DNA from: Trogon surrucura
Lineage: Eukaryota; Chordata; Aves; Trogoniformes; Trogonidae
NCBI GenBank assembly: GCA_020746105.1
Contig: CM036622.1
Location: 37,611,477-37,675,476, forward strand
Direction: 5' to 3'
DNA: 64,000 bases
Shown here: piece after piece, positions 10,096 to 23,581 of the stretch
How positions within the stretch are numbered: the first letter of the stretch is position 1
How the letters are laid out: each line of letters begins with the position of its first letter
Notes under the pieces: generated by a model
The model's input: the letters and a program-made list of their open reading frames with translations, nothing else
Database searches by the model: none
What the model was told of the DNA's origin: nothing
Program-made: the position numbers and the translations under genes

Positions 10096-12547
10096 GCATG
10101 GTTAATGATTTTTTTTTTCCTGAGATTTCTTGAAATATCATAAGCAACTAGAAATGAGACTTTGAGTTGCTTGGTATTTCTAATCTTTAGGCAGTTCTGT
10201 TGAGCCTTTACTTTCTGCTGTGCCAAGTAAGCACTGACTGGCACGTCCTACCTGCGGCAGTGCTAATCTCAGTGGAAGACTGTGTCACCTCAAGGGGAGA
10301 TCTGTAAACTTTCTGTAACTGAGATTACTTTGTGTGAAATAAATATCTTTATTCATATTATCTATCTACCTTGAATTATGCTGTTGAGTGAGGACATACT
10401 AAATCATAGAAAACATGTGGAAACAGCAAGTTCTGTTGCTCAGTTCTGGGTTGTTTTTTTTCCATTCTTCCACACAATTATAGTATAAAATAGGGAATCA
10501 TGAGAGCTGCCCCTTGAAAGAAGTCTGAAACGTCCTACAGTCACAGAATAATGGCCTCTCAAAGAAGTTGTATCCATTTCTCACGTTTGACTGGAGTTGT
10601 GGGATCTTACAGCCAACACCACATTGAGTAACAGGCCCATAACAAGAACCAAGTGCTGAGAGGTGATATGCATCAGTTTGGGCATGGTGCCAGGCTAACG
10701 CGATGGTACAGCTTCCAGATGGGAGCAGGCTCCTCTCCTGCCAGCGCAGAGCACAGGCAGAACAAACATGTGTTGGCCTGCACCCATCTGCCCTATGACT
10801 CTCCACTTTCCTAGAAGGTGAGGAAAAGCATTATCATGCAGAACACACTGATTGCCCGATGCCTCCTGGTTCCCGTTGGTGCAAATGACACTGATTTCAA
10901 TGTATTCTGATTCATTTTTAAAACAGTAGATCTTCAGAGTTTACTGGCTGGAGCTAAGCTTCTAAAATGAACTGGTTTGCTGCTGATATGCTAGAGCTCA
11001 CGTGCAGTTTTCTTCTCCTGTGGTGAATGAGGAACTGGTACTTAAATTCATTTGAAGAGGCTATTTAGGAACTGAACAACAGTGCTATGATGATATGCAG
11101 CCGTTTGTTTCTTTCATGATTGGTGCTTGGGCCATGTAGTGTACGGGTTTTGCCATCTTGGGCGATGTACCACATGTTAATATAGATGGAAACAATCTGA
11201 ACTGGAACTCTGGTTCGCCACACTCCCATCTGAGAAACACAAATAAAGCCCAAAAGAACAGGATTTTGCCCCCCTGACTATACCAATAACCATCCCACAT
11301 CCTTTGGAGTGTTCTTTCATAGTGCGTTTATGGGATAAAGTTTCCCCACTAAAAATTGCTGCAGGAACATTCTCTGTTCATCAAAACATGAAACCAAGTG
11401 GTTGGTACTTCTTGAAAAACATGAAGGCGTTGTTGTGAACACGGCTCTAGTATTCACAGGGGAATGGAAAAAATAGCAGCCTTTTAGAGAGATTTAACTC
11501 AAATCCCCATGTGCAGCAATGTTGCCTCCAGCATAAAGCCAATATAGTTTTTGGTCCTAAGCCTTGCAATCTGAAGCTATCCTGTGGTTTTGCACTTGTA
11601 CTCGTTTTGGAAAATAAATGACAAATAATGAGAGGAAGGATATATGAGATATCACAGAGAGCTATAGGGAAAGGGGTTGCAACTCCAGGGAGGGGGGAGC
11701 TCTGTGCATGTGGCCTCTGAAAACAAAACAAAAATATATCTGTAGATAATATTTGCTTTTTCTACACTCCCTTGGGCAAACAAAAATAAAGGGCAGAGGG
11801 AAACAATGTTGGCTTTTTTTAAGCTATAGCCTGTGGATACAAAGAACCAGATACTGTTTTAATCAGTTGATCTACTGAGGAGGGGAGCAGGAAGTTTTAG
11901 CCTCGAACTGCTGGAAAAGGTTGTAGACCAGACAGGAAATCTGCACTGTAAATATGAATCTGCTGTGAGCTGGTTGAAATGATGAAGTTCTGTTCTGGGG
12001 AAAAAAAAACAAACCAGTATTGGCCATCTGATTTTGCTTTTACCTCCAGTTGGAATGGAAATTCAAAATTCATACTCCCCCCCACAAAAGTATTCCCCAA
12101 AGCTGAATTTTGGGAATACCAAAGCAGACTTATCAGAACATTTCATCTGAGTCAAGTCAGAGCATTTTGTCTTGATAAAAGACATTTTTTCAGCTTTTGA
12201 TTTGGAAGCTCTTTGACACAGAAAATGATGGAAGCTGGTTCTCTGGAGGATATGTTGCTCCCTGAAAAATCTTACAGATTTTTTTAAGCAAGCTGGCGCA
12301 GAAGAAGTTCATTGCAATTTAATTCTGCCATGACAGCAAGTTTTGTAGTAATTCAAAAGCATTCTAGTAAGGGGCAGTATCAGCAGTGGCAGCAGCTTGA
12401 AAATCCTCAGTACCTGCAGGGACACTGGGATGGATCTTTGCTCTGCAGCCCAGTGAAAAAGATAATCTTAGATGCTCATAACAGTGGTGGAGGAGGACAG
12501 CCCTTCCATCTTACATGTACTGGGCACTACGTGCAGCCTGCCCAGTC
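10096..12547. other. Intergenic, no gene seen
   Basis: Ordinary AT-rich sequence. Minus-strand ORFs of about 100 codons (10498-10806, 11447-11731) have no recognisable domain. No repeat tails seen. Confidence 0.5.
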
Positions 12548-12608
12548 TTCATTAGCTTAAGATAGTGTATATTAAAAGTTCATTAGCTTAAGATAGGTAT
12601 ATTAAAAA
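12548..12608. repeat. Two-copy tandem duplication, 30-31 bp unit
   Basis: Unit one (12548-12578) starts TTCATTAGCTTAAGATAG and is repeated at once (12579-12608) with one base missing after GATAG and one change near the end. This is a recent slippage-type duplication. Confidence 0.9.
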
Positions 12609-13777
12609 CATTTTGATGAAGCCAAAGTAAATGGTCTCAGTATATTCAAATTTTCTTCTGTCCTTGAGAAACTGAAAACACAGTAAAGGTGCTGCGATTT
12701 ACTGAGGGTTCCTCAGCTTTTGCATGTAGTGATGATTCAGATCGATGGTTTTACATGGCTGTTTGTGTAGCCAGCTTATAAAGGTGAGAAAATGACTCGT
12801 TTTTACTGTGGTTTTCCCTGCTTCAGGAACTGGACTACTCACAACGTTACCTGAGCGAGCAATTTTAAACCTGATAATTGCTCCTTAGAGTACTAATGGA
12901 GCTGGTAATGGTCTTTTTTATATTTTTTTTGTGTGTGCTACAGTATAATGATATCTAATTGAAAAACTGCTAGAATTCTCAGTTACATTTTAAATGAGTA
13001 TAATTGAGAAAACAACATCAAAGTTGTTAGCAACTGGGCAGTTAATTGGGACCGACATTAGTTTTTAGTTGTAACTAGCAGTTGTTATCCTGAGGTCAAC
13101 TTTCTTTATGAAATGTTGGGATAGCCTTGCCAAGCAGCCACCAACCCAGACCGTGGAGTGAAAATAAAAGTGTTGCAAGAAGTAATGATGGATTAATTAT
13201 TCATCAGTGGGAATAAGGAAAGAAAGAACAAGAGAAAACATTGTTGGCCTCAGGAGAATTATAAAGGAAACAAATTAAGGAACCTACAAGCAAGGAAGAG
13301 CAGGATTTGGACTAAGAGCAAGTAAAACCAGACATACTACCTTGGCCCAAGAAGTTCATCACTGCTGGCTTTCATGAAAATAAAATCAGATGCAGATCCT
13401 AATATTCAGTAATCAGTAAAGAGATTATTGAAAAAAGTTATGTGACTAAATGCCAGAGAAATTTTTCAGGTGAGTGAGTAAGGAAGAAGAGGACTATTGG
13501 CCACAGCTGGAAAAAGCAAAATACACAAAGCAAACAGAAATGAAGAGGTGGGGACACTAGTGATTAACTGCAGTTGAGCTCTTAATGGAAACATTAATTT
13601 CAGGTTCTACAAGAGAAAGACATGAAATATGTACTCTATTATCTGCTCTGATACTGAGGAGGAGGGCAGTTATTCTAAAGGAGTTTCATATGGTTGATAA
13701 GGAGGAAGGAAATAAGGACAAGTTTAAATTAAGACATGGGAAACCAGGGAGGACGAAAACAACAAACACTGTCAAGG

Positions 13778-13830
13778 AGATGGACTAGATGACCTTGCGG
13801 GTCATCTCTATCTCATGCTTCTTTGACTTC
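13778..13830 (+). mobile_element. Possible decayed CR1 3' tail
   Basis: GATGGACTAGATGACCTTGC followed by GGTCATCT resembles the CR1 3'-terminal phrase in which a tract reading GGACTAGATGACCT precedes the ATTCT repeats. Only this short phrase matches, and the upstream part is not recognisable. Confidence 0.35.
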
Positions 13831-14266
13831 TTATGAAGACAGCAGAGTCTCAGTAGCAGCTCTTTATGATATCATGTTAATGGCCAACCTGAGCAAAGTT
13901 GTCCAATTGCAAGGAGTCCGCTTTTCTGCAACCTCTTTGCACTTTTAGAATAAAGAAGTTACTAAAATGCAGCTCTGAGTTTCATCAAATCATATCTTTA
14001 AAATACTAGCAATGAGTAGAAGTGCAGCTTTTCTCCTGTTACAGTCTCCAGGTGTGGTTGTAGAATCTCAGTTCTGAATTATCTTGGTGTTCTCCTAGCT
14101 GCTTTGTCCTCTGATGAGAATCACCAGGATACTTGGCTGTGCTGATTTGTGGTCACTTCAACATAGAAGCCACCCTGGTCACATGCTGCATGTATCCACT
14201 TTGTACTTGACATCATGTTCCAGTAGTTTGCTGTAGCCTCACTGGGTCACATTATTGCACACCATT

Positions 14267-15655
14267 TCATAGAACCATAGAATGGTTTGGGTTGGAAGGA
14301 ACCTTAAATATCATCTAGTTCTAAAGCCTCTGCCGTGTGCAGGGACACCTTCCACTAGACCAGGTTGCTCAAAGCCCCATCCAGCCTGGCCTTAAACATT
14401 TCCAGGGAGGGCGCTTCCACAACTTCTCTGGGCAACCTGACAATTCTTTACCCTCAAAGTAAAGAATTTCTTCCTGATATCTAATCTAAATCTACCCTCT
14501 TTCAGTTTGAAACCATTACCCCTCGTCCTGTCACTACACTCCCTGATAAAAAGGCCCTCCCCATCTCTCCTGTAGGCCCCATTTAAGTACTGGAAGACCA
14601 CTGTGAGGTCTCCCAAGAACCTTCTCTTCTCCAGGCTGAACAGATCCAACTCTCTCAGCCTGTCCTCATAGGAAAGGTGCTCCAGCCCCTTGATCATCTT
14701 TGTGGCCCTCAGGTCCATATCCTTCTTACGTTGTCTGACAATTATTATTTTCATTGTCTTCTGCTGAGTTTATTATTGCCAAAGTTCCCGGGGGGCAGGA
14801 TGTAGGGAGAGGAGAACAGATGGTGAGACATTCACTAGCACTACAGAGCTGTTTGTTGAGAGTTACCTCTACTACACATCACCTCAAGAGAACCTGCAGT
14901 GCCTGTATAATCCCACAACCACAAAAATTACTTCAAATAGTCCTCCTCCTACGGGTCCATACTTTTCCTACACTGAGGGGACCCAAACCTGAACACAGTA
15001 TCCCAGATGGAGTCTTACCAGAGCAGAGTAGAAAGAGAGAATCACCTCTCTTGACCTGCTGGCCATGCTTCTTTTGATGCAGCCCAGGATGTGATTGGCT
15101 TTTTGGACTGTGAGCGCACATTGCTGGCTCATATTCAGTTTTTCATCCATGAACACCACCAAGTCATTCTCCACAGGGCTACTCTCAATCCACTCATCAT
15201 CCAGCCTGTATCCATGTTTGGGATTACCTCAACCCAGGTGCAAGACCTTGCATCAGGCTTTGTTGAACCTCATGAGGTTCACGTGGGCCCACCTCTCAAG
15301 CCTGTTCAGGTGCCTCTGGATGGCATCCCTTTCCTCTAGAGTATCAGCTACACTACTGAACTTGATGTCATACACAAACTTGCTGAGGGTGCACTCAGTC
15401 TCACTCTCCATGTCCCCAACAAAGATATTAAATAATACTGGTCCCAGTATGGTCCCCTGAGGGACACCATTTGTCACTGGTCTCCACTTGGATATTGAGC
15501 CACTGACTGCAACTCTCTAAGTGTGACCATCCAGCCAATTCCTTATCCACCAAGTGGTCCACTTGTCAAATACATGTCTCTGTGTTTTAGAGACAATGAT
15601 GTTGTGTGGGACAGTATCAAATACTTTGCACAAGTCCAGGTAGATTTGAACTGGG
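14267..15655 (-). mobile_element. CR1 LINE, antisense, with internal interruption
   Basis: On the minus strand this is the CR1 reverse-transcriptase C-terminal half and 3' UTR. From high to low coordinates it shows a GVPQGTILGPVLFNI block (15477 downward), a degraded catalytic box that reads KFVYD where an intact CR1 has an F-A-D-D type box, [33 protein letters not shown], then the 3' UTR ending at the plus-strand words AGAATGGTTTGGGTTGGAAG. Frames are broken in several places and the catalytic Asp pair is lost, so it is inactive. Between about 14738 and 14945 the CR1 match stops and then resumes slightly before where it left off. Confidence 0.92.
14738..14945. other. Unidentified segment interrupting the CR1
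   Basis: About 200 bp here do not match CR1, although CR1 sequence continues on both sides. The CR1 words around GGTCCATATCCTTCTTAC on the left recur in diverged form as GGTCCATACTTTTCCTAC on the right, so about 20 bp of CR1 is present twice. Either a later insertion made or used a duplication, or two CR1 copies lie next to each other. I do not recognise the segment itself. Confidence 0.45.
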
Positions 15656-18600
15656 CTGTCCTGGATGTCCCAGCTCTGTGGGTAAAACGAATGAGAAAAT
15701 ACCAGTCCTTGCACCCAGACCTATCAAAGTGTTGAAGAGAATTGCTAAGGGAATGGCCAGGTAGTCATAGTAATGCCATGCAAACCCCTGTTTCCAGTGG
15801 TACCCCTACTGTTGCCTGTATTTAGATGAGCTAGACAGGAGTTTTGCACTGGATACCAATATCTTAGATTTGATTATTGCCGAAGAAGTAACTGAGTACT
15901 GTACGGTACTGGACAGATATATATGGGAACCTACCTGAGAACTAGAGATGCTGGATCTAGCCAGTCTGGTTGGGTGCCCCTCATTCTCAGTTCTCACTGG
16001 CAGTCCTTTCTCTTTGAGGACACACAGGCTGGAAGAAGCAGTACATCAGAGATAACTGTCTAGTCATAAAGCACAGAATCACAGGTTCTAATTCATGTCT
16101 GGTGCTCATCTTGGTTTGGGGCCAATGTAAGGCTTTCCAAGTTCTACCCAGCTAAACAAGAAGGACCACAACTGCAGAGGTGGTGGTCGGGTGCTTTCTA
16201 ACAGTCTGTCCACCAGTCCATTCCTAAGCACTTATTCTTTTCCTTCTTGCCCATATTGTTCTTTTTTTTTGTTTGCAGTCATCCTCTGACTGTTAAAAAA
16301 TACAAGCAGCTGCAGGGTGGTGTAACAGGCTTGAGTGCTGGAAAACAACTTCTCCAGAACTGCACTTCACCCTCCATTTTCCCTCTCTGCTGGACAACCC
16401 TCTCACTGCCTGCACCAGAAACATTTGAGAATCCCCCTTTAGGGATGGTTGATGGCCAGAAGGGCTGTTAGTCAACTCTTTGTGGACAAGGTATCTATTG
16501 GGAGTCAAAGACCCTGCTTCTTCCATCCCTGTCCTGTGTTGTGGTCAGGCCATTTCAGCCTCTGAGTCTTGTGATAGCAAATGATTTGTGTGAGTGGAAC
16601 CAGATGTCAAAGCTTTTCCACTGGAACATCCTATGTCATTTCTTTCAAGTCTACTCTGCTCAAAGAACGTCTCTGTGTTCTAGGAAAACCACAGTATCTT
16701 TTCTTCAATATTTTTCTGTCTTTTATTTTCACGCAACGGCCAAGGTGCTTCAGTACAGTGGCAAATAATCACAGTCTATGAAAATTCATGTCCAGCTCTG
16801 GACACGTGTATTCATCAACAGTAAAGAAAATCTTTGTTCTCACTCATGTGCACTAGCACCAGCCCAAAAAATGGGTGATTCCATCTGATGGGACATGATC
16901 TCCATTTATTTAGAAGGGAGATCAGCTGTTACAAATAGATGGGATCAAAGGCTTTCAGTAGCTCATATAGCCCAACAAAAAGTGCAGCTCCCAGACCGCC
17001 TGAAATTCAGGGAAGTATAGAAGCATGCAAACCAAACTCTGGATTTCTAGGACTATGTACTCAGAAAGCCATGCTCATAGTGGTATAATGTCAATGATAG
17101 CACCAAGATCTCTTGCACAGCAAAAGCGTACATATGACATGAGCACTGCTGAGTGTTATTTCATGATAATGGCATCTGTAGTTAGACACCATCCACAACA
17201 ATATTCTCTGGTTCTACTAGCATCAACACCTTCACTGGATAATCAGGTACCATAGGTGTCTTTTAATGAATGAAGTTCAGGGACTTGCTGACCACTGAAG
17301 GCCAAAAGACCTGTAGTGGCAGTTTCCATCAAGAGCCTGCCCCTGTTTGGGTTGAAACAACAGATCTTGATGATTTGGAAGTTGTTTTTTCTGAACCCTT
17401 TGGAGAGGGAGGTTCTGTACTAACAAACTCCAGACACTGACTCCAGACAATGTTTACTAGTCCTGAGAAAACTGAGCTTTCATTAATATTAGTGGCTTCT
17501 TTGTGATGCATCGATTTGCTGCTCTGTGTTTGTAAACTTCTTAGCCAGTTCCTCCCAGACCTCTGAAAGTTGTGGAGCTGCTACAGCCCCTCCCAGGGCA
17601 GTGGTGCAGTTGACACCCAGCTCCTCCAGTCTGTCCTGTGCTTGGACAAATCTCAGTAGCAAACTAATTGGAAATGCCAGGATCAGCTACCAGAGAATCT
17701 GTGAAAAGGGTGGAGGCTCAGGCTAATCAGACTGTCAGTTGCAGATAGTTTGTCCAGCTTCAGCTTTATAAACACGACATATTCTGCTTCCTACCTCTGC
17801 ATGAGGGTGTGGAGATTGTGTGTGCAAACACAACTGGTAAAGCCCCTGATACATGCTGTCCTTTAATGGAGTATGTCCTAGAGAGGGAAAGAATAAACAT
17901 TAGCAAACAATTCTGGCTTTCCCCTAACCTTTGCTATGAAATCATCCTATAATTTATGGTTTGATTTTTTAAAATGACTTTTTATTGGATCAACAAGCAC
18001 ATGTGTGCATAGAAGAGTTCATCAGTCAAGAACATATATACACAACTCCTAAAAAATAAGACTAGTATCTTTTTAAATTTTTTTTTCACAAAAATAGGAG
18101 AGAGTCATGTAGAACATCTTGAGTATGAGTTGGAATCCAGACAAAAGTGGAAAAAAACCTGCCTTTTTTGTGTTATATGGCACACTACTGTCTTTCTAAA
18201 GTTACATATTTTGTGTCAGCACTCGGCAGATTTAAGGTGAGATAAAGTGTCCATTCTTTTCTTTTTACCTCCTTCTTTCCACCATAGCATCTGGGATCTT
18301 AAAACCAAAAAACCCCCTTGTGATTTATCAGCCCTAATTGTCTTATTGTGGGGTTTCAGAGAGGAGATCATTAGCACACTCAGACATAACACAGATGTTC
18401 CAGTGATGACATGTCAGAAGGACTGTATTTCTCTTTTGCCTCCTCCCTCTTTCTTATTCCTTATCTAATCTCGTTCCCCTCAACACATTTGTCATTTATA
18501 TCGGTGTGATGTTTGTTAGTGGGAGTGAAGGGGAAGGAGCAGCCTCGCAGGACGGCGGGGCTGTGCTGCTGGTGGCTGTGGTTTCAGCTGCTGGGGCAAG

Positions 18601-20079
18601 GGAGTCTCAGAGGTGGGATGGCCCACGGACCCCTGTGCCCCGTGAAGCCAGCTCGTTTACTGTGAGGTGTCCCCTGCTGTGCACGGCCATGGCATGTCAG
18701 CACACGGAGTAGCACGCATCAGGCTATTAGCAGGACTAGCAGGGATTTAGTTGGACTTTGCCTGCCTTGGGTACGCAGGAAGCCGAGGTGCTGTGTTTGT
18801 GTGTCACATCTGAGAGGACCATCCCACCAACGTTACCTGGGTGAAACATCTCAACTGCTGTCTTGGCTTCACGCCCCAGTGATGAGGCTCTTTCCATGAA
18901 GCTGTTCATTTGCAGGCCACCTGGGTGAAAAAGGCTCAAAACAATTCAGCTTATGCAGTACACTTGTTTAAACAAAGTATTATAAAGATTGTCCTTTAAA
19001 AAAATAAATGTCCTCTGTCTTGAGGGAAAGCAACAAATGCTCTAAATTATATTCTCGGTCCAGAATTAATCTGGATGACTGGACAAGGCAGTAAAGAAGG
19101 GATAAAATCAGAGCTTCAGTTTATAAAGAAGCACTTTTCCTTCCAGCTGCCTGGCAGTCTGTGTTGGGGAGCTCAGAACCTAGGGCACTTCTGAGTCTGA
19201 AAAGGTAAAGAGAAAAAATTGGGATTATAGCTAGGATTCTAAAACACTTTCTTTAAGGAAAAATCTTCAGGAACAGAAAAGATGAGAAAGATCCCAGGTA
19301 AGAAACATTTACCAAAGAAAAAACAATGGAAGCCCTGCCAAACCAGGATCCGTAGTGCACAGTTATATGTAACTCTGTTTTTGTTTCTCCTCAAACATAT
19401 GCAGCATACAAGGCTTATTTTATTCTTGTCATGGCAAATAATTCCATGGCTGCTAGGAGTAAAGGCCGAACTGTTTAAGTACAATTGCACCCATTTTAAG
19501 TTTCAGTATATCTGCATGCATTACTATTTATAACACATTTACAGGAGAAGTGTCATACAGAGGTACTATACCTCCTGCTCTATTTTGTGTGTTCCTAATA
19601 TGAGGAAGCCAGAAATGGGGCAAGCTAGAATGCTCATCAGTTTCTATCTTCCAATTTCCCTCTCCTGGTTCATTAAGAAAGCTGTGGAAGACTTTGAGAA
19701 GAGCTGAAGAACTCACAGCTGCTGCTCTCCCACCCTAGCTGAAACAGCCACGAAGACACGATCCCCCTCCTCCTTCTTACCCTCCACTGCTCTCCATCTG
19801 GAGAGAAGGGAGGTTTTGGTGCTAGCCCTGACTTTGTAAAAGCAAAGCGATGCAATTTGGACTATGTTGCTTCCAAGTCTTTTGCAGCTGAACATTACCA
19901 TTAAAATTAGTGCCTCCAAACAAGAATACTCTTCTAGAATTGACTAACAAGTCCAGAATTAACTTTTTTTTTTTTTTTTTTTTGTGGCACAGATGCTCAC
20001 ATGCTTTTCTATTTAATGTTTTTATTAATAATCCCATAGGAAACATAAGCATTGCTACAATTACTGTTTACAAGGGCAT
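15656..20079. other. Intergenic, no gene seen
   Basis: The stretch holds only short ORFs without domains. A modestly GC-rich patch at about 18520-18710 has few CpGs and does not reach island character. A 20-nt T-run lies at 19964-19983. Confidence 0.5.
19964..19983 (+). repeat. Poly-T tract (20 nt)
   Basis: Uninterrupted T run. A minus-strand AATAAA lies about 35 nt to its right, but no retrotransposed gene is recognisable next to it. Confidence 0.9.
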
Positions 20080-20346
20080 GCAGCGACAGGACAAGGGGCA
20101 GTGGTTTTAAACTAGAGCAGAGTAGATTTAGATTAGGTATTAGGAAGAAGTTCTTTACTATGAGGGTGGTGAAACACTGGAACAGGTTGCCCAGATTTTT
20201 AGTGGAGGCTCTAAGCCTGGAGGCATTCAAGGCTTGGTTTGATGGAGCTCTGAGCAACCTGAGCTAGTTAAAGATGTCCCTGCTCACTGCAGGAGGGTTG
20301 GAATAGAAGGTCCCTTCCAGACCAAAGCATTCTATGATTCTATGAT
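20080..20346 (+). mobile_element. CR1 LINE, short 3' end
   Basis: The element starts CGACAGGACAAGGGGCAGTG, then reads GGTATTAGGAAGAAGTTCTT, GAAACACTGGAACAGGTTGC, GATGTCCCTGCTCACTGCAG and AGGTCCCTTCCAGACC, and ends ATTCTATGATTCTATGATT. The intact octamer tail and close match to the CR1 3' end make this a clear 5'-truncated copy. Confidence 0.95.
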
Positions 20347-23300
20347 TAACATATACAAAATGTTAATATTTATATAACATATGATAACAAACTCCTCATC
20401 AGACAAAAAAGGAGATCCACAACACAGAAGGGTAGTTTCTATTCTCCACTGAATGACATTTTTATAAACAAGTAGAGTTCAATATTTCATCACAGAACCT
20501 TGTCCTGAGTCTGGCATGCTTGTGGAGAAAGCAAAAGAACAATATGCATGATATTGTATGTTACAAATACTGCAGACACTATGGAGTGGGAATCTATCAC
20601 TGTAGACATTATTAGATTTTTTTTCTCTTCTGTGACTTTCATTATTCAAAAATTAGTTTATAAACTAAAAAGCTTATAAATCATGTGTAAAAAAAAGCAG
20701 AGATAGTGGTTTTACACATATGGGTTTACCGCATTGATTTAAAATAGCTTTGTGATTTTTGCTTAAATAAATATTAGGGGCTTCATAGGTTGACCCTTCT
20801 TTGAAGAAACTGAGTTGTTTTTAAGCAGTTAAGTAGCTGGGCAAGTTTCTTCTTGATAAAGAGGGATTTAAAAATAAAATCAGATGTAGATAAACACTTG
20901 AATTTCAGGATTGGAAATCAAGCTTTTGTTTAAAAAATATTTAATGACAAACTCCATCAGCTTGAGAAGTGAGTAATTTCGAACTGCGTATCATTCACCT
21001 TCATTAGACAACAAGAAAAACACCAGCCCTTAAGAGCTGTGGTCAGACAGATATCCTAGACATGCAAGAGATGCAGGCTGGATCCTCTGTATGTATATTT
21101 AGCCAGACTTCACATGACAAATTTACACCAAAGAGAAGTATTTTCTTCCTCTTCATCCCATATGCTCCTCAAAATTCAGAGTTGAGCCTGAAGGTGGAAG
21201 ATGTCAACCTCCAACATAATATCTGCAACAGGTGAATGAAACTGTGAGACTGTGGCAGACTCGGTACTGCTGATTTTCAAGTCACCATCTGTGCAAAAGG
21301 TCTTTTTGCCTGCCTGACAACCCTGACATCAGTTGACTTCAGTGGGGTCTGCAAGCACTCAGCTTGTCAGAAATACATACCAAGAAGGATCAGAATTAGA
21401 CAATTATAAAATTTGCTGCCATTACTATGGCTGTGGTTTCTTCTAATTAGCTTCCAGACAGGTAAAGTTTCTGATGCTGAGATGCTCCTGATGATGAGCG
21501 TGAGGTGGAGCCAGTATCACCACAGTAAATCACCACCCATGCTCTCGGCAGGGGTGCTGTTGCAGTCGCTCAATGGAATTTGCACTGGGGCTGTGCTCTG
21601 TCAGCAGCAGCAACATGTATCTGTACTTCTCAAGAAGAGGAGAAAAATGGCTTCAGGGAAGAAACTTCCGCATTACAGACATTCCAGTTGTTCCTTTGAG
21701 CCACAGCCATAACTCTCTCCAGATGTAACCCTTCACTTCTCCCTCTTTATTAGTTTATTTTCCTTGTAAGGAAGAAAAACATGGCAAAGATTTTTGGTGG
21801 GTGTAAACCAAACTGAGGAAGTACTGAATGTAAAGAATGAAGAAGGCTCTATACAACATCCAACAGTCAGTGAGCTGTCACACACACGAAGCCTTGGAAG
21901 TGCTAAACCCCATCAGATGCTTCTGTCTAGGTGAAATTCATCTTCTTACCTAACATGGCATGGGAGAGGAAGGGAAATCTTTGTTTTAATTCATGGTTTG
22001 AGCAAGGAGCTATGCGGCCTCTGTAACTCCTGCTGCAAACTCTGGGCTGGATCGAAGTCTGAAGGTGCTGTATGCATCCTGCCTGTGAGGTTTTGATCAC
22101 AGCAAACAAGGCTGTGGCAGGTCTACAGTTCTCATGTTTCTCTGTGAATGCTCTCTGGAGCAGGAAGAAGTTACAATAAATGAAGGCACTCTGTATTCAC
22201 ATTTCTAAAGTGTTCCCTTGGTGGGATTATGGTGATTATTTTAGTTTTTAGTGTAAATTTTGGGCATAGGCATATGCCCTTCAAGTCTTTGTGTGAAGAG
22301 CACTTGCCACTTCTCATGGCTGGAGGGTCACTGCTGCTAAACCTCTGCCTTGGTTTGACGAAACAGTAGAACAGCTTTAGTTCCCCAGCCTGGGAGCCCT
22401 GTCTGACACTACGACTGCAGGCAATGGTGAGAGGACCCCAGTCAGGTGTGCCATCCTGGCTTTATGGTGAGTAACAGCATTGTGGTAAAACCTGAAGTGC
22501 TGACTCAGGTATGCTGTCTTTTAACCAAAATCACCAGCCTCTGCTCTCCACCTGGATGAGCTGTGGATGGAATTACGCAAGTGGTCTCAGAGCCATGCTG
22601 TTTACCAGAGAACCAACTGAGCAGAGAGAGGTCTTGCAGGAAAGAAGTGTGGTCCCCAGAAGAACTTTGGGTTGTTTTTTTTTACTTTAGTCTACTGGAT
22701 GGAGAAATCAAAGAAGCAGGCACAAAATATTCAGACAGTGTTTTACCACTCCATTGTACTGACCTTGCTGATGTGTCGTTGTGCTGTGTGCCTCCATTTA
22801 TAAAAGAAAAAATGTGGGTTTATTTTCGTTGAACACAGGGGCTAAAGCACAGCTTGTCAAAGGACCTTAGGGCAGATATTTAGCTTTTCCTCACATTGCA
22901 GGTAAGTCATTGAGCCTATCATATTTTTAAACTAAAATAGCTGTACCAAGTAATTTCTGCTGCCATCAACACCGGGAATCTCCAAGACATTGCCAAATGT
23001 GGCATCATATCATTAACTTTTTCTTTACCCAGAAACCTTGCTGAGGCTGTCAGTGTGCAGAGTTGGCCTGATGCCCAGGAGCTCACCTCTGTCCTTGGGC
23101 CACTGCTCCTTCACCCTTTTGGTAAAATGAGCACTGAAAAGAAGCTTGAAAAGATGTGGACACGTTAAGTTTAATTCTCTTGTCCAGGAATAGTTACCAC
23201 TAAAACAATAGCACAGGAACAGAACACATTAAAACCTTTACTCATCAGTGGCACCAAACTTCATTTTTGAGAAGGCCCAGGAACAGAAGTAAGGACACGG

Positions 23301-23535
23301 GAGCAAGTGAAGATCTTCGGGTGAGGGCTGATGGGCACTTGAATCGCCACCACAAAACACCTCAGTGTGGACCCTGCTGTTCTGGTATGTGTGAGATACA
23401 GTAGTTCTCTTACAAGGACAGTCTGAACTACTGATTCAATAATTCACATTTGAAAAAAAAAATGCATATACAGATGCAACAGGCAGGGATTATTCTATAT
23501 TTTATGTCAACACATAGATATCCTACAGCGTATTG
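20347..23535. other. Intergenic, no gene seen
   Basis: Ordinary sequence with no repeat tail or gene. ORFs at 21413-21712 and 22563-22832 have no recognisable features. Confidence 0.5.
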
Positions 23536-23581
23536 TTTTTCTTTCTCCTCCCCCCCCCTCCCCCCCCTTCTCTTTTTCTTT
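23536..23581 (+). repeat. Polypyrimidine tract with two long C-runs
   Basis: 46 uninterrupted pyrimidines that include nine C, one T, eight C (23550-23567). The minus strand is the matching purine tract with two long G-runs. It is capable in principle of triplex or G-quadruplex structure and is prone to length variation. Confidence 0.9.

Noticed and set aside
19964..20079. Poly-T with a nearby minus-strand AATAAA, possible processed pseudogene
   Set aside because: Only about 95 bp separate it from a CR1 and no coding sequence is recognisable there.
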